Notes: a model not told the origin generated them from the letters alone. A stretch of DNA of 64,000 nt from Rhizobium sp. CF080 (GCF_000282095.2 NZ_AKKC02000015.1:310001-374000); one strand, 5' to 3'. Positions 8,638 to 18,521 are shown, counted from the stretch's first letter. Made by a program: numbers and translations.

Positions 8638-9510
8638 ATGGCAAAAGTGGCATTCATCGGTCTCGGGGTCATGGGTTATCCCATGGCCGGGCATCTCAAG
8701 GTCAAGGGCGGCCATGACGTTACCGTCTATAACCGCACGGCTGCCAAGGCCGAGGACTGGGCGACGAAATTTGGCGGCAAGGCCGCCGCCACGCCGGCCG
8801 AAGCGGCCAGGGATGCCGATTTCGTGTTCGTCTGCGTCGGCAATGACGACGATCTCCGCTCGGTGACAATCACCGAGACGGGCGTTCTCGCCGGCATGAA
8901 ATCGGGCGCGATCCTGATCGACAACACCACGGCCAGCGCCGAAGTCGCCCGCGAGCTCGATGCCGCGGCACGGGAAAAGGGCGTCGGCTTTATCGACGCA
9001 CCGGTCTCCGGCGGCCAGGCGGGTGCCGAAAACGGCGTGCTCACCGTCATGTGCGGCGGTGACGAAGCGACGTTCGAGAAGGCCAGGCCGGTGATCGATG
9101 CCTATGCCCGCATGGTCGGCCTCATGGGTCCGGCAGGCGCCGGCCAGCTCACCAAGATGATGAACCAGATCTGCATAGCCGGCCTCGTCCAGGGGCTGGC
9201 CGAATCGATCCATTTCGGCAAGCAGGCCGGCCTCGACATCGAGAAGGTGATCGAGGTGATTTCCAAGGGTGCGGCCGGCTCCTGGCAGATGGAAAACCGC
9301 TACAAGACGATGAATGCCGGCAAATACGATTTCGGCTTTGCGGTCGACTGGATGCGCAAGGATCTCGACATCGTGCTGACCGAAGCCCGCCGCAACGGCG
9401 CCAAGCTGCCGGTGACCGCCTTGGTCGACCAGTTCTACGGCGACGTCCAGGCGATGGGCGGCAAGCGCTGGGATACGTCCTCGCTGCTGGCGCGCCTCGA
9501 AAAGAAATGA
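8638..9510 (+). CDS. NAD(P)-dependent beta-hydroxyacid dehydrogenase (3-hydroxyisobutyrate dehydrogenase family)
   Basis: 290-residue cytoplasmic oxidoreductase. The N-terminal Rossmann motif is KVAFIGLGVMGYPMAGHL, followed by YNRTAAKAEDW, the substrate-binding loop DAPVSGGQAGAENG (about residue 121) and the catalytic-lysine segment GAGQLTKMMNQI (about residue 166). Members act on 3-hydroxyisobutyrate, tartronate semialdehyde or related acids; which one is unclear. TGGAGG lies 7 bases before ATG 8638. The stop overlaps the next gene by ATGA at 9507-9510. Confidence 0.88.
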   Translation: MAKVAFIGLGVMGYPMAGHLKVKGGHDVTVYNRTAAKAEDWATKFGGKAAATPAEAARDADFVFVCVGNDDDLRSVTITETGVLAGMKSGAILIDNTTASAEVARELDAAAREKGVGFIDAPVSGGQAGAENGVLTVMCGGDEATFEKARPVIDAYARMVGLMGPAGAGQLTKMMNQICIAGLVQGLAESIHFGKQAGLDIEKVIEVISKGAAGSWQMENRYKTMNAGKYDFGFAVDWMRKDLDIVLTEARRNGAKLPVTALVDQFYGDVQAMGGKRWDTSSLLARLEKK

Positions 9511-10196
9511 TCGGCCCCTCCTCCGACGTCGCCGGGATCGTCGTGCATCTCGAAACGCTGCGCTCGGAGGAGAATATTTCCGGCATGGCCCGGTTCGGCA
9601 TCGTCACCGACCGGGCGATCGGCATTTCCAATCCCGACCTGCAGAAGATTGCGCGGACCATCAAGCGCAATCACGGCCGGGCGCTGGATCTCTGGCGCAC
9701 CGGCATTCGCGAGGCGCACATGCTGGCGATCTACACCGCCGATCCTGCGTCGCTGACGCCTGCCGAGGCGCGCGGCTGGGCGGAAGACTTCGCCTCCTGG
9801 GAAATCGTCGACACCGCCGCCGACCTTTTCGTCGAAACGCCGTTCTGGCAGCAACTCGTCGCAGACTTCGCCGAGGATGACCGCGAATTCATTCGTCGCA
9901 CCGCGTTTGCGATGATCGCCGGCGCCGCCGTGCATCGCAAACAGGAGCCGAACGACACCTTCATCGCCTATCTGTCGCTGATCGAGGCGCATTCCACCGA
10001 CCCGCGCAATTTCGTGAAAAAGGCGGTCAATTGGGCGCTCCGCAATATCGGCAAGCGCAACCGCACCTGCCATGCCCCTGCGCTGTCACTCTCCGAAAAG
10101 CTTGCCGCCTCGCCGGACAAGACCGCCCGCTGGATCGGCAAGGACGCTCTCAAGGAATTGTCGGGCGAGACGCTTCTGGCGCGGCTGAGGGGTTAG
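9507..10196 (+). CDS. DNA alkylation repair protein, AlkD-like HEAT-repeat family
   Basis: 229 residues, all-helical. The segments GISNPDLQKIARTIKRNHG, LDLWRTGIREAHMLAIYTAD and NFVKKAVNWALRNIGKRN match the AlkD/AlkC-like superfamily, which removes alkylated bases using a HEAT-repeat fold without base flipping. The conserved W-x-x-x-D/E pattern and KKAVNW motif are visible. It is translationally coupled to the dehydrogenase through a 4-base overlap, a pairing with no obvious functional logic. Confidence 0.8.
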   Translation: MIGPSSDVAGIVVHLETLRSEENISGMARFGIVTDRAIGISNPDLQKIARTIKRNHGRALDLWRTGIREAHMLAIYTADPASLTPAEARGWAEDFASWEIVDTAADLFVETPFWQQLVADFAEDDREFIRRTAFAMIAGAAVHRKQEPNDTFIAYLSLIEAHSTDPRNFVKKAVNWALRNIGKRNRTCHAPALSLSEKLAASPDKTARWIGKDALKELSGETLLARLRG

Positions 10197-10278
10197 CCGG
10201 CTTTACCAGCTCGATATTGCCGCGGTGTCGCGCCCGCAAACGTCCGACACAGATTCTGTTTAACCAAGCTCAGATAGA

Positions 10279-10307
10279 CAAAAACGGGCCGTTTCAACTC
10301 GGCCCGT
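10279..10307 (-). terminator. Terminator downstream of the Lrp-family gene
   Basis: Read on the minus strand, ACGGGCC (from 10307) pairs with GGCCCGT (to 10284) around a 10-base loop and is followed by TTTTTGTC. It lies about 40 bases beyond the stop of the Lrp gene. Confidence 0.75.
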
Positions 10308-10344
10308 CCTGCCAGAAAATGATCCCGATCCGCCAAACGGCGAA

Positions 10345-10833
10345 CTATTCTTCGCCGGACTTCTGGTTGTCCAGCATCATGTAGTCGAGCGGCAGTTCGG
10401 TCGTGTACTTGATCTGCTCCATCGCAAAGACCGAGGAGACGTCGCGGATCTCGATCTTGGCGATCAGCCGCTTGTAGAAGGCGTCATAGGCGCCGATATC
10501 CGGAACGACGACGCGCAGCAGGTAATCGACGTCGCCGCTCATGCGGTAGAATTCGACCACTTCGGGGAAATCCACCACCACTTCCGAGAACCGCTTCAGC
10601 CATTCGATCGAGTGGCTGGCGGTGCGGATCGAGACGAAAACCGTGACCTTGGTATTGACCTTGACCGGGTCCAGCAGCGCCACGCGGCGACGGATGACGC
10701 CATCCTCTTCCATCTTCTGGATGCGGCGCCAGCAAGGCGTGGTCGACAGGCCGACCTTCTTGGCGAGATCCGCGACGGCGAGAGTGGAATCTTCCTGCAG
10801 AATGCGCAGTATCTTACGGTCGAGGCGGTCCAT
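10345..10833 (-). CDS. Lrp/AsnC-family transcriptional regulator
   Basis: 162 residues. The N-terminal winged helix-turn-helix (MDRLDRKILRILQEDSTLAVADLAKKVGLSTTPCWRRI, here split for reading) is the standard AsnC start. The C-terminal RAM domain carries VVEFYRMSGDVDYLLRVVV, where small ligands such as amino acids bind. AAGGA sits 7 bases before ATG 10833. Such regulators often control an adjacent transporter or catabolic gene; here the next gene upstream, on the same strand, is a DNA glycosylase, so the regulon is not suggested by context. Confidence 0.9.
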   Translation of the reverse strand: MDRLDRKILRILQEDSTLAVADLAKKVGLSTTPCWRRIQKMEEDGVIRRRVALLDPVKVNTKVTVFVSIRTASHSIEWLKRFSEVVVDFPEVVEFYRMSGDVDYLLRVVVPDIGAYDAFYKRLIAKIEIRDVSSVFAMEQIKYTTELPLDYMMLDNQKSGEE

Positions 10834-10881
10834 CAGAGTCCTTTCGAAATGATTTTTCGTTATACACCGAATTCGTGGCAG

Positions 10882-11559
10882 TTAACCGAAATTTGTTTCC
10901 CGTATCAAGCTATCCACATGCTGTCGCAGCACCGGCAGCAGATCTGCCTCGAACCACGGATTCTTTTTGAGCCAGCCGGTATTGCGCCAGCTCGGATGCG
11001 GCAGCGGCAGGATCCTCGGTCCCTGATTGGCGAAGACATAATCGCGCCAGCTGGCGACCGTCTCCGTCATGCCCTTGCCTCGCCGGCTGCCCAGATGCCA
11101 GGCCTGCGCATAACCGCCGACGGCGAGAACCAGCTCGATCCGGGGCATGGCGGCGATCACCCGAGAACGCCACAGCGGCGCGCATTCGAGCCGCGGCGGC
11201 AGGTCGCTTCCCTTGGCATCATATCCCGGAAAACAGAATCCCATCGGCACAATCGCGAACTTCTCCGGATCATAGAATTCCTCGCGGCTCACCGCCATCC
11301 AGTCGCGCAGGCGGTTTCCCGAGGCATCGTTGAAAGGCAGCCCGCTTTCGTGCACCCGAAGCCCCGGCGCCTGGCCGGCAATCAGCACCCTTGCCGTCTT
11401 CGACAACACGGCGACCGGCCGCGGCTCATGCGGCAGACGGTCGCCTTCGCCTTTCGCCGGCGTATCGCGACAGATGCGACAGGCCGCGATCGCTTGGGCG
11501 AGTTCGCTGATATCCTCCTCGCTATTCACAATGCCATCCATGCTCCCATCCATGCTCAT
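10882..11559 (-). CDS. Uracil-DNA glycosylase superfamily protein, probably Fe-S type
   Basis: 225 residues. Motif AGQAPGLRVHESGLPFNDASG followed by RLRDWM, and the C-terminal LPLPHPSWRNTGWL, place it in the UDG superfamily (COG1573-like). Four cysteines (ACRIC near the N-terminus; GFC...LEC separated by 16 residues) reproduce the CX2C...CX14-17C spacing of the 4Fe-4S family-4 enzymes. The motif-1 acidic residue is Gln here, so activity or base specificity may differ. The start at 11559 is taken because its ATG overlaps the stop of the upstream nuclease gene (ATGA); an in-frame ATG at 11586 also exists. Likely role: excision of deaminated bases. Confidence 0.75.
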   Translation of the reverse strand: MSMDGSMDGIVNSEEDISELAQAIAACRICRDTPAKGEGDRLPHEPRPVAVLSKTARVLIAGQAPGLRVHESGLPFNDASGNRLRDWMAVSREEFYDPEKFAIVPMGFCFPGYDAKGSDLPPRLECAPLWRSRVIAAMPRIELVLAVGGYAQAWHLGSRRGKGMTETVASWRDYVFANQGPRILPLPHPSWRNTGWLKKNPWFEADLLPVLRQHVDSLIRETNFG

Positions 11560-12122
11560 TGCCAGGCCATCACCCGTGTCACCCAATCCATGAACGCCTC
11601 CACCAGGCTCGCGTCGTCCATCATGCCGCGGCTGGCGCGCCAGTCACGCGGGCTTTCGAACTGGCCGGCCCACAGCCCCTGCCTTTCGCGGCGGGCCGCC
11701 AGCTGTTCCTGCGCGTAACGTCCCGAGGCGATGGCGAGGCCCTGCCGCACCAGCGTCCCGTTAATGTTCGTCGTGCCCGCATGGCAACGCACCAGAAGCC
11801 GATGATATTTGTCGCGCTCACGGCCGAGGCACTCGACGCCACCATTGCCGACGAGGCGCATCAGCAGTCGTTTCGCCTCTTCTCCGCAGGCCCATGTCCT
11901 GCCGCGGTCGTCCCTGCAGGTCTGGTCCAGTTCCGGGGCATCCATGCCCTGCAGCCGCAGGCGCTCGCCGCCCGCCGAGAGCGTGTCGCCGTCGATCACA
12001 TGGAACGGGCCGAGCACGGTGCTGTCGGCCGCCTCGTCCAGCTTCGCGGCAATCAGCACCAGAAGGATGAAAAAGGCCCCGAGAAACGCGCCGTCGCGAA
12101 AAACCCTGAACGTTCTGGCCAC
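11556..12122 (-). CDS. Membrane-anchored thermonuclease-like (SNase) protein
   Basis: 188 residues. An N-terminal membrane segment (GAFLGAFFILLVLIAAKL) is followed by a staphylococcal-nuclease fold: FHVIDGDTL, RLRLQGMDAPEL and DKYHRLLVRC. These supply the Asp, Arg, Glu and second Arg of the catalytic set. The C-terminal YAQEQLAARRERQGLW is also family-typical. It is probably exported and tethered to the inner membrane, cutting nucleic acids outside the cytoplasm. It overlaps the start of the uracil-DNA glycosylase gene by 4 bases. Confidence 0.85.
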   Translation of the reverse strand: MARTFRVFRDGAFLGAFFILLVLIAAKLDEAADSTVLGPFHVIDGDTLSAGGERLRLQGMDAPELDQTCRDDRGRTWACGEEAKRLLMRLVGNGGVECLGRERDKYHRLLVRCHAGTTNINGTLVRQGLAIASGRYAQEQLAARRERQGLWAGQFESPRDWRASRGMMDDASLVEAFMDWVTRVMAWQ

Positions 12123-12242
12123 AATCCAGCCTTATTGGAAAACGGAAGCTTCAGGAAAATGGCAAACAAAACCTTTCCCGGCAGTACTCTCTTAAGGTTT
12201 TGGACATACTCTCTCAACACCCGGGGTATCAGTTTAGTGGCC

Positions 12243-13778
<1,536 letters not shown>

Positions 13779-13793
13779 GGGCGATCGACCTTC

Positions 13794-13934
13794 ATGGGCA
13801 AAGATGACGAAGGGGTTTATCAGCTTACGCCCGAAGAAGAGGCTGATCTGGAAGAGGCCGATCGAGAAATCGAACGCGGAGAAATCGCGACGGAAGAGGA
13901 AGTCCGCGCGATGTGGGCCAAATACCGCCTGTGA
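13794..13934 (+). CDS. Small acidic antitoxin-like protein (partner of the ParE-like remnant)
   Basis: 46 residues (MGKDDEGVYQLTPEEEADL..., ending AMWAKYRL), very rich in Glu/Asp. The pattern of an acidic helix followed by ATEEEVRAMWAKYRL is what is seen in short antitoxins placed immediately before ParE/RelE toxins. The CTGTGA junction at 13929-13934 overlaps its stop with the GTG start of the toxin remnant by 4 bases. It starts 15 bases after the kinase stop. The frame is intact. Family assignment is by context and composition. Confidence 0.65.
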   Translation: MGKDDEGVYQLTPEEEADLEEADREIERGEIATEEEVRAMWAKYRL

Positions 13935-14169
13935 AGCTTCGCTATACGACCAGAGCTCTCCGAGAAATCGACGAGGCTATCTCCTATATCGGCAGCCACT
14001 CTCCGCAAGGTGCAGACAACGTCGCTGCACGCATCCGCGGAGCGTTGATGTTCTTGAGCGAGCAACCGTTCGCGGGTAGTAGCACGCCGAGAAAAAACAC
14101 CCGCCGCGTGTTGGCGCCGACGAAATCATAATTCAGCGCTTCCGCCACGCGTCTCGCAAAAGCCAATAG
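13931..14169 (+). pseudogene. ParE/RelE-family toxin, frameshifted and internally deleted
   Basis: From GTG 13931 the frame reads VKLRYTTRALREIDEAISYIG, a typical ParE N-terminus, and continues to PRKNTRRV before drifting out of frame into a stop at 14129-14131. In another frame the bases from about 14108 read VGADEIIIQRFRHASRKSQ and stop at 14169, the expected ParE C-terminus. The central strand (normally like PYxIFYR) is missing at the junction, so a deletion removed it and shifted the frame. The toxin should be inactive while the antitoxin-like gene remains intact. Confidence 0.7.
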
Positions 14170-14178
14170 TCGCCAACC

Positions 14179-14571
14179 TCACCCCAAAACACTCCGCACC
14201 ACCACATAGAGCGCGAAAAACCCGTTCGCACACAGCAGGCAGAACACCGCGAAGGAGCCGAGATCCTTGGCGTGGCGGCCGACGGTGGAGATTTCCGGGG
14301 AGATGCGGTCGACCAGTTCCTCGATCGCGGTATTCAGTGATTCCACCGCAAACAGCACCAGCATCAGGATACCGAAGACGAAATAGTCGAGCGCGCCGGC
14401 GCCGACGATCGCGAAGATCACGATGGCTGCCGCACAGGCGATCACCTCGTGGCGAAAGGCTTCCTCCTGCCACAAGCGCGTCAGCCCCTGCATGGAATAG
14501 CGGAATGCCGCAATCACCCGGCGAATGCCGGTCGCCCTTTCGATATTGCTGCCGAGCGGCGTCTTTTCCAT
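14179..14571 (-). CDS. dgkA: Diacylglycerol kinase
   Basis: 130-residue integral membrane kinase that phosphorylates diacylglycerol for phospholipid recycling. Three membrane helices surround the diagnostic motif VESLNTAIEELVDRISPE and the AKDLGSFAVF segment (about residues 72-110), which hold the catalytic Glu and metal-binding Glu residues. Length matches E. coli DgkA (about 120). It begins 7 bases after the cobT stop, on the same strand, so it is probably expressed from the cobT transcript. Confidence 0.9.
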   Translation of the reverse strand: MEKTPLGSNIERATGIRRVIAAFRYSMQGLTRLWQEEAFRHEVIACAAAIVIFAIVGAGALDYFVFGILMLVLFAVESLNTAIEELVDRISPEISTVGRHAKDLGSFAVFCLLCANGFFALYVVVRSVLG

Positions 14572-14578
14572 TAAGGGC

Positions 14579-15598
14579 TCAGTGGCTCTTGTTGCTGACG
14601 CCGGCCTGCTCGAAGGTCGCCATGCCGGAATGGCAGGCGGCGGCGGCCTTGACGATGCCGGCGGCAAGCGCTGCACCGGTCCCCTCGCCGAGCCGCATGC
14701 CGAGTGCCAGAAGCGGCGTCTTGCCGAGCTGTTCGATGGCCCGCAAGTGTCCCGGTTCGCCGGAGACATGGCCGATCAGGCAGTGGTCGAGTGCCGCCGG
14801 ATTGGCAGCCTTGAGGATAGCGGCCGCGGCCGTCACCACATAACCGTCGAGCAGGACCGGGATCTTCTCGACGCGCGCAGCCAGGATCGCGCCGGCGATC
14901 GCGGCGATCTCGCGTCCGCCGAGGCGGCGCAGGATTTCCAAGGGATCGCTCAGGTGGTCCTTGTGGAATTCGACGGCCGCCTTCACCGCGGCGATCTTGC
15001 GCTCCATGAACTCGCCATGCGAGCCGGTGCCGGGACCGACCCAGTCCTCCGCCTCGCCGCCGTAGAGGGCGAGATTGATGGCGGCGGCGATCGTCGTGTT
15101 GCCGATGCCCATTTCGCCGATGCAGAGAAGATCGGTGCCGCCGGCGATCGCTTCCATGCCGAAGGCCATAGTCGCGGCGCAGTCGCGCTCGGAAAGGGCG
15201 GCCTCGCTGGTGATGTCGCCGGTCGGGTAGTCGAGCGCCAGGTCGAAGATCTTCAGGCCGAGATCGTGGGTGACGCAGATCTGGTTGATCGCCGCTCCGC
15301 CGGCTGCGAAATTTTCCACCATCTGCTGGGTCACCGACGACGGGAACGGGGTCACGCCATGCCGGGTGACGCCGTGATTGCCGGCAAAGATCGCCACCAG
15401 CGGCCGGTTGACGGCCGGCGCGCGGCCCGTCCAGGCAGCCAGCCAGAAGGCGATTTCCTCGAGGCGGCCGAGCGCACCCGGCGGCTTGGTGAGCTGCGCA
15501 TCGCGCTCGCGCGCCGCAACCAAGGCCCGCGGGTCCGGTCCGGGAAGGTTCTGCAGCAGGACACGGAAATCGTCGAAAGGCAGGCCGCTCACGCTCAT
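14579..15598 (-). CDS. cobT: Nicotinate-nucleotide--dimethylbenzimidazole phosphoribosyltransferase
   Basis: 339 residues, the normal length. It makes alpha-ribazole phosphate, the lower ligand of cobalamin. Recognised from LTKPPGALGRLEEIAFWLAAW, FAGNHGVTRHGV, IGEMGIGNTTIAAAIN (about residue 160), the glycine-rich GPGTGSHGEF region and the C-terminal LGMRLGEGTGAALA, which contains the catalytic Glu region. ATG 15598 begins the conserved N-terminus; longer in-frame extensions run into the cobS gene on the other strand. It is divergent from cobS, which performs the next step of the nucleotide loop assembly. Confidence 0.92.
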   Translation of the reverse strand: MSVSGLPFDDFRVLLQNLPGPDPRALVAARERDAQLTKPPGALGRLEEIAFWLAAWTGRAPAVNRPLVAIFAGNHGVTRHGVTPFPSSVTQQMVENFAAGGAAINQICVTHDLGLKIFDLALDYPTGDITSEAALSERDCAATMAFGMEAIAGGTDLLCIGEMGIGNTTIAAAINLALYGGEAEDWVGPGTGSHGEFMERKIAAVKAAVEFHKDHLSDPLEILRRLGGREIAAIAGAILAARVEKIPVLLDGYVVTAAAAILKAANPAALDHCLIGHVSGEPGHLRAIEQLGKTPLLALGMRLGEGTGAALAAGIVKAAAACHSGMATFEQAGVSNKSH

Positions 15599-15709
15599 GG
15601 AAAGTCTCTCTTGTAGCTCGGTCTCGCATCGCCGCCAGGAAAACTTGTCTTTCCCGGCAAATCGCGCTTCTGTGCGCAAACTCATAGTCGGGTCGGAACG
15701 GAGGAACAA

Positions 15710-16486
15710 CTGCCAAACGCAACGGAATTCATCGCGGACCTCGCCCGCTCGGTCGGGTTCCTCAGCCGCCTGCCGGTGCCGGACCGATTTTTTCGCGGCC
15801 ATGACGGCACGATCTCGCGGGCGGTGCAGGCCTTTCCCGTCGCGGGACTGATCATTGCGGCCCTGCCCGCGCTCGTTTTCCTCTTCCTGCAATCCGGCGA
15901 TCCGCTGCTTGTCAGCCTGCTTGCCCTTGCTCTGCTGACCGTTCTGACCGGTGCGCTCCACGAGGACGGCCTTGCGGACGCCGCGGACGGTCTCGGCGGC
16001 GGGCGGGACAAGGAACACGCCCTCCTCATCATGAAGGACAGCCGGATCGGCGCCTATGGCGTCGTGGCGCTCGTACTGTCCTTCGGCCTGCGCGCCTCAG
16101 CGCTTGCCGCATTGTTCCGCGAGGATGCGGTCACCGCGGCCCTTGCCGTCCTTGCCGTTGCTGCCGTCAGCCGCGCGGTCCTGGTCGCCCATTGGCGCTC
16201 GCTGCCATCGGCCCGAGAAAACGGCGTCGCAGCCAGCGCCGGCCTTCCGGAAGACGGCGCCCGCAATATCGCGCTGTTTACAGGCGCGGCCATCGCACTG
16301 GTCCTGCTCGTCCCGGTTCTCGGCCTTCCAAAAGTCCTGTTATCGCTGATCGTGGCGGCGCTCGCCGGGGTCGGCTTCACCCGTTTCGTGGCCCGAAAGC
16401 TCGGCGGGCATACCGGCGATACGATCGGCGCTACTCAACAATTGAGCGAGATCGCCATGCTTGCCACTCTTGCTCTTGCGGCGTGA
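15710..16486 (+). CDS. cobS: Adenosylcobinamide-GDP ribazoletransferase (cobalamin synthase), apparent CTG start
   Basis: Joins adenosylcobinamide-GDP and alpha-ribazole to complete cobalamin, in the inner membrane. Motifs: DLARSVGFLSRLPVPDRFF, LTGALHEDGLADAADGLGGG with the metal-binding HEDGLADxxDG core, KDSRIGAYG, and GATQQLSEIAML at the C-terminus. The conserved N-terminus lies upstream of the first ATG/GTG/TTG (GTG 15776), which would remove 22 conserved residues. No standard start exists upstream in this frame; CTG 15710 follows GGAGG by 5 bases and gives a 258-residue protein of normal length. Confidence 0.85.
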   Translation: MPNATEFIADLARSVGFLSRLPVPDRFFRGHDGTISRAVQAFPVAGLIIAALPALVFLFLQSGDPLLVSLLALALLTVLTGALHEDGLADAADGLGGGRDKEHALLIMKDSRIGAYGVVALVLSFGLRASALAALFREDAVTAALAVLAVAAVSRAVLVAHWRSLPSARENGVAASAGLPEDGARNIALFTGAAIALVLLVPVLGLPKVLLSLIVAALAGVGFTRFVARKLGGHTGDTIGATQQLSEIAMLATLALAA

Positions 16487-16505
16487 AACCCCGATATACT
16501 GACGC

Positions 16506-16739
16506 ATGATTTCGCCCTGTACCCTCGTCTGTTCGATCGACCTCAAGACCGGCTATTGCTTCGGTTGCGGACGGACGCGCGAAGAGATCGCCGCCTGGAT
16601 GGATTATACCGACGGGGAGCGCCGCGCGCTGATGGACACGCTTCCCGCACGGCTGGAAACCGTCGAGCGAAAGCCGCGGCGGGAGACGCGCCGCCAGCGT
16701 CTGGCCCAGCGTCCGGCAAAGGAACGCGACACTGCATGA
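16506..16739 (+). CDS. DUF1289 protein (Cys-rich small protein)
   Basis: 77 residues. The N-terminal pattern SPCTLVCSIDLKTGYCFGCG then RTREEIAAW is the DUF1289 signature: four cysteines likely to bind an Fe-S cluster or zinc. The tail is basic (RKPRRETRRQRLAQRPAK). The function is unproven. It starts 19 bases after cobS and overlaps the next gene by ATGA, so it joins the cobS transcript. Confidence 0.85.
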   Translation: MISPCTLVCSIDLKTGYCFGCGRTREEIAAWMDYTDGERRALMDTLPARLETVERKPRRETRRQRLAQRPAKERDTA

Positions 16740-17440
16740 ACGCGCTCACCGGCATCCTCATCGTGCTTGGCATCGGCCTGGCATTCTTGATCTTCAACCA
16801 TGATACCGGACAGACCTTCGGCATCGACAATGACAGCTTCGGCCAGATCATCTACCTGCTGCCGATCGCCGGCCTGCTCGCCGTCGGCATTCTCGCCGGC
16901 CGGCGCGGCCATGCCGGTGAGGTGCTGCGCAATATCGCCATCTGGCTGCTGATCATCCTCGGGCTGGTGACCGCCTATCTTTACCGCGACGACGCCCGCA
17001 ATGTCGCCGCAAGGGTGACCGCCGGCCTGCTGCCCGGCACGGCCGTGGTGGTGACCACCAGCGAAGGCGGCAACGAGGTGATCATCCACAAGACCCGGGG
17101 CAGCCATTTCCAGACCAATGTCAGCGTCCAGGGCAAGGTCCTGCCGATGCTGGTCGATACCGGCGCCAGCACCGTCGTGCTCTCCTACGACGACGCCCGC
17201 GCCATCGGCCTCAATCCGCAGAGCCTCAATTTTACGGTCACGGTAATGACCGCCAACGGCCGGGCGCTGGCCGCACCGGTGCGCCTCGACGAAATCGCCA
17301 TCGGCCCGATCGTGCGGAAGAACATCCGGGCGATGGTCGCCGAAGACGGAAGGCTCGGCGAAAGCCTGCTCGGCATGAGCTTCCTCTCCACTCTCGGCTC
17401 CCTGCAGATGCAGACGGACGAGCTGAGATTGCGGGACTGA
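16736..17440 (+). CDS. Membrane-anchored retropepsin-like aspartic protease (TIGR02281 family)
   Basis: 234 residues. Three N-terminal hydrophobic segments (about residues 3-82) are followed by a single retroviral-type aspartic protease domain with the active-site motif MLVDTGASTVVLS (about residue 140) and the closing LLGMSFLSTLGSLQM. The soluble domain probably faces the periplasm and works as a dimer, since only one DTG is present. ATG 16736 overlaps the DUF1289 stop by 4 bases. The gene ends 2 bases before the converging AraC gene. Confidence 0.85.
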   Translation: MNALTGILIVLGIGLAFLIFNHDTGQTFGIDNDSFGQIIYLLPIAGLLAVGILAGRRGHAGEVLRNIAIWLLIILGLVTAYLYRDDARNVAARVTAGLLPGTAVVVTTSEGGNEVIIHKTRGSHFQTNVSVQGKVLPMLVDTGASTVVLSYDDARAIGLNPQSLNFTVTVMTANGRALAAPVRLDEIAIGPIVRKNIRAMVAEDGRLGESLLGMSFLSTLGSLQMQTDELRLRD

Positions 17441-17442
17441 CC

Positions 17443-18420
17443 TCAGCCGAAATCGCGAATGGCTTCCCCATCACCCTTGCCGCGGAAATGGCTTGGCGGC
17501 GTGCCGATGATGCGCTTGAAGGCGCGGCTGAAGGAGGCTTCGGCATCGTAACCGAGCCGTTCGGCCACGGTTGCGACCCGTTCGCCGTCGCGCAGCCATT
17601 GCCGCGCCTGGTGCATGCGCACCCGCGCCACGTAACGCGCCGGCGTTTCACCGACCACACGCAAAAACCGTTCGGCAAAGCCGGACCGCGAGGCGCCCAT
17701 CAGCCGGGCGAGCGCGGCGACGGTCCAGTCCCGGTCCGGCTGGAGATGGATGGCGGCCAGCACGCGGCCGACTTCGGGATTGCGCACCGCGGCGATCCAG
17801 CCGGTCGTGTCGCCACAGCCGTGTTCGACCCAGGTGCGGATCAGCGTCGCGGTCAGCACGTCGGCGAGTCTTGCGAGAATGCCGCCCGCCCCGACCCGGT
17901 CCATGTCGACCTCGCGCGCCATGGCGTCGAGAAGATGCGGGATGGAAGGCTCGTTCCTGGCGAGATCGCTGGTCAGCATCGCCTCGGGCATCAGCTGCAG
18001 CAGCGGGTGCAGCTTGTCGATGTTGAAGCGCATCGAGGCGGTCAGCGCCACGGTGCCGCCACAGGCATCGGCGCATTGCACGTCGAACACGCCCTGGCAG
18101 ACTTCCTTGCGCCCGAACCGGTCGAACGGCAGCGGCGTCAAGCCCGGAACGCTTGCCAGCACATGCGCATCGCCGCGCGGCAGAAGAGCCGCATCCCCCG
18201 CCCGCAATTCCAGCCATTCGCCTGAAGGCGTCTGCAACCATGCGGAGCCCGATGAAATGAAGTGGAAACGCGCCGCCTCCTGAGCCGGAAAGGACGTCGC
18301 CCAGGGCTCGGGCAGCCGGCAGCGGCCGTATTCGACGCCGTCGAGCCGCAAGCCCCGCAGCATCTCGGTCAATGGATCGGAGAGGTCTATCGGCGTTTCT
18401 TTGGACGAATGGTCAAGCAT
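17443..18420 (-). CDS. AraC-family transcriptional regulator with cupin-type sensor domain
   Basis: 325 residues. The N-terminal half (RFHFISSGSAWLQTPSGEWLELRAGD, LLPRGDAHVL) is a Cupin_6/AraC_binding_2 effector domain. The C-terminal 100 residues carry two HTH units (WTVAALARLMGASRSGFAERF; VATVAERLGYDAEASFSRAFKRIIG). ATG 18420 is preferred over the upstream ATG 18507, which would add residues unlike the family. It is divergent from an MFS pump about 100 bases away, so it most likely controls that gene. Confidence 0.88.
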   Translation of the reverse strand: MLDHSSKETPIDLSDPLTEMLRGLRLDGVEYGRCRLPEPWATSFPAQEAARFHFISSGSAWLQTPSGEWLELRAGDAALLPRGDAHVLASVPGLTPLPFDRFGRKEVCQGVFDVQCADACGGTVALTASMRFNIDKLHPLLQLMPEAMLTSDLARNEPSIPHLLDAMAREVDMDRVGAGGILARLADVLTATLIRTWVEHGCGDTTGWIAAVRNPEVGRVLAAIHLQPDRDWTVAALARLMGASRSGFAERFLRVVGETPARYVARVRMHQARQWLRDGERVATVAERLGYDAEASFSRAFKRIIGTPPSHFRGKGDGEAIRDFG

Positions 18421-18521
18421 ATCGGATTTTCTAGCATGGAAACTACAGACTGTCACGCCTAAGTCTGGTTCACCTCCCAGGCATGGGCAACCTGTGCCAC
18501 CTCCCAAGACAGGAAACGATT

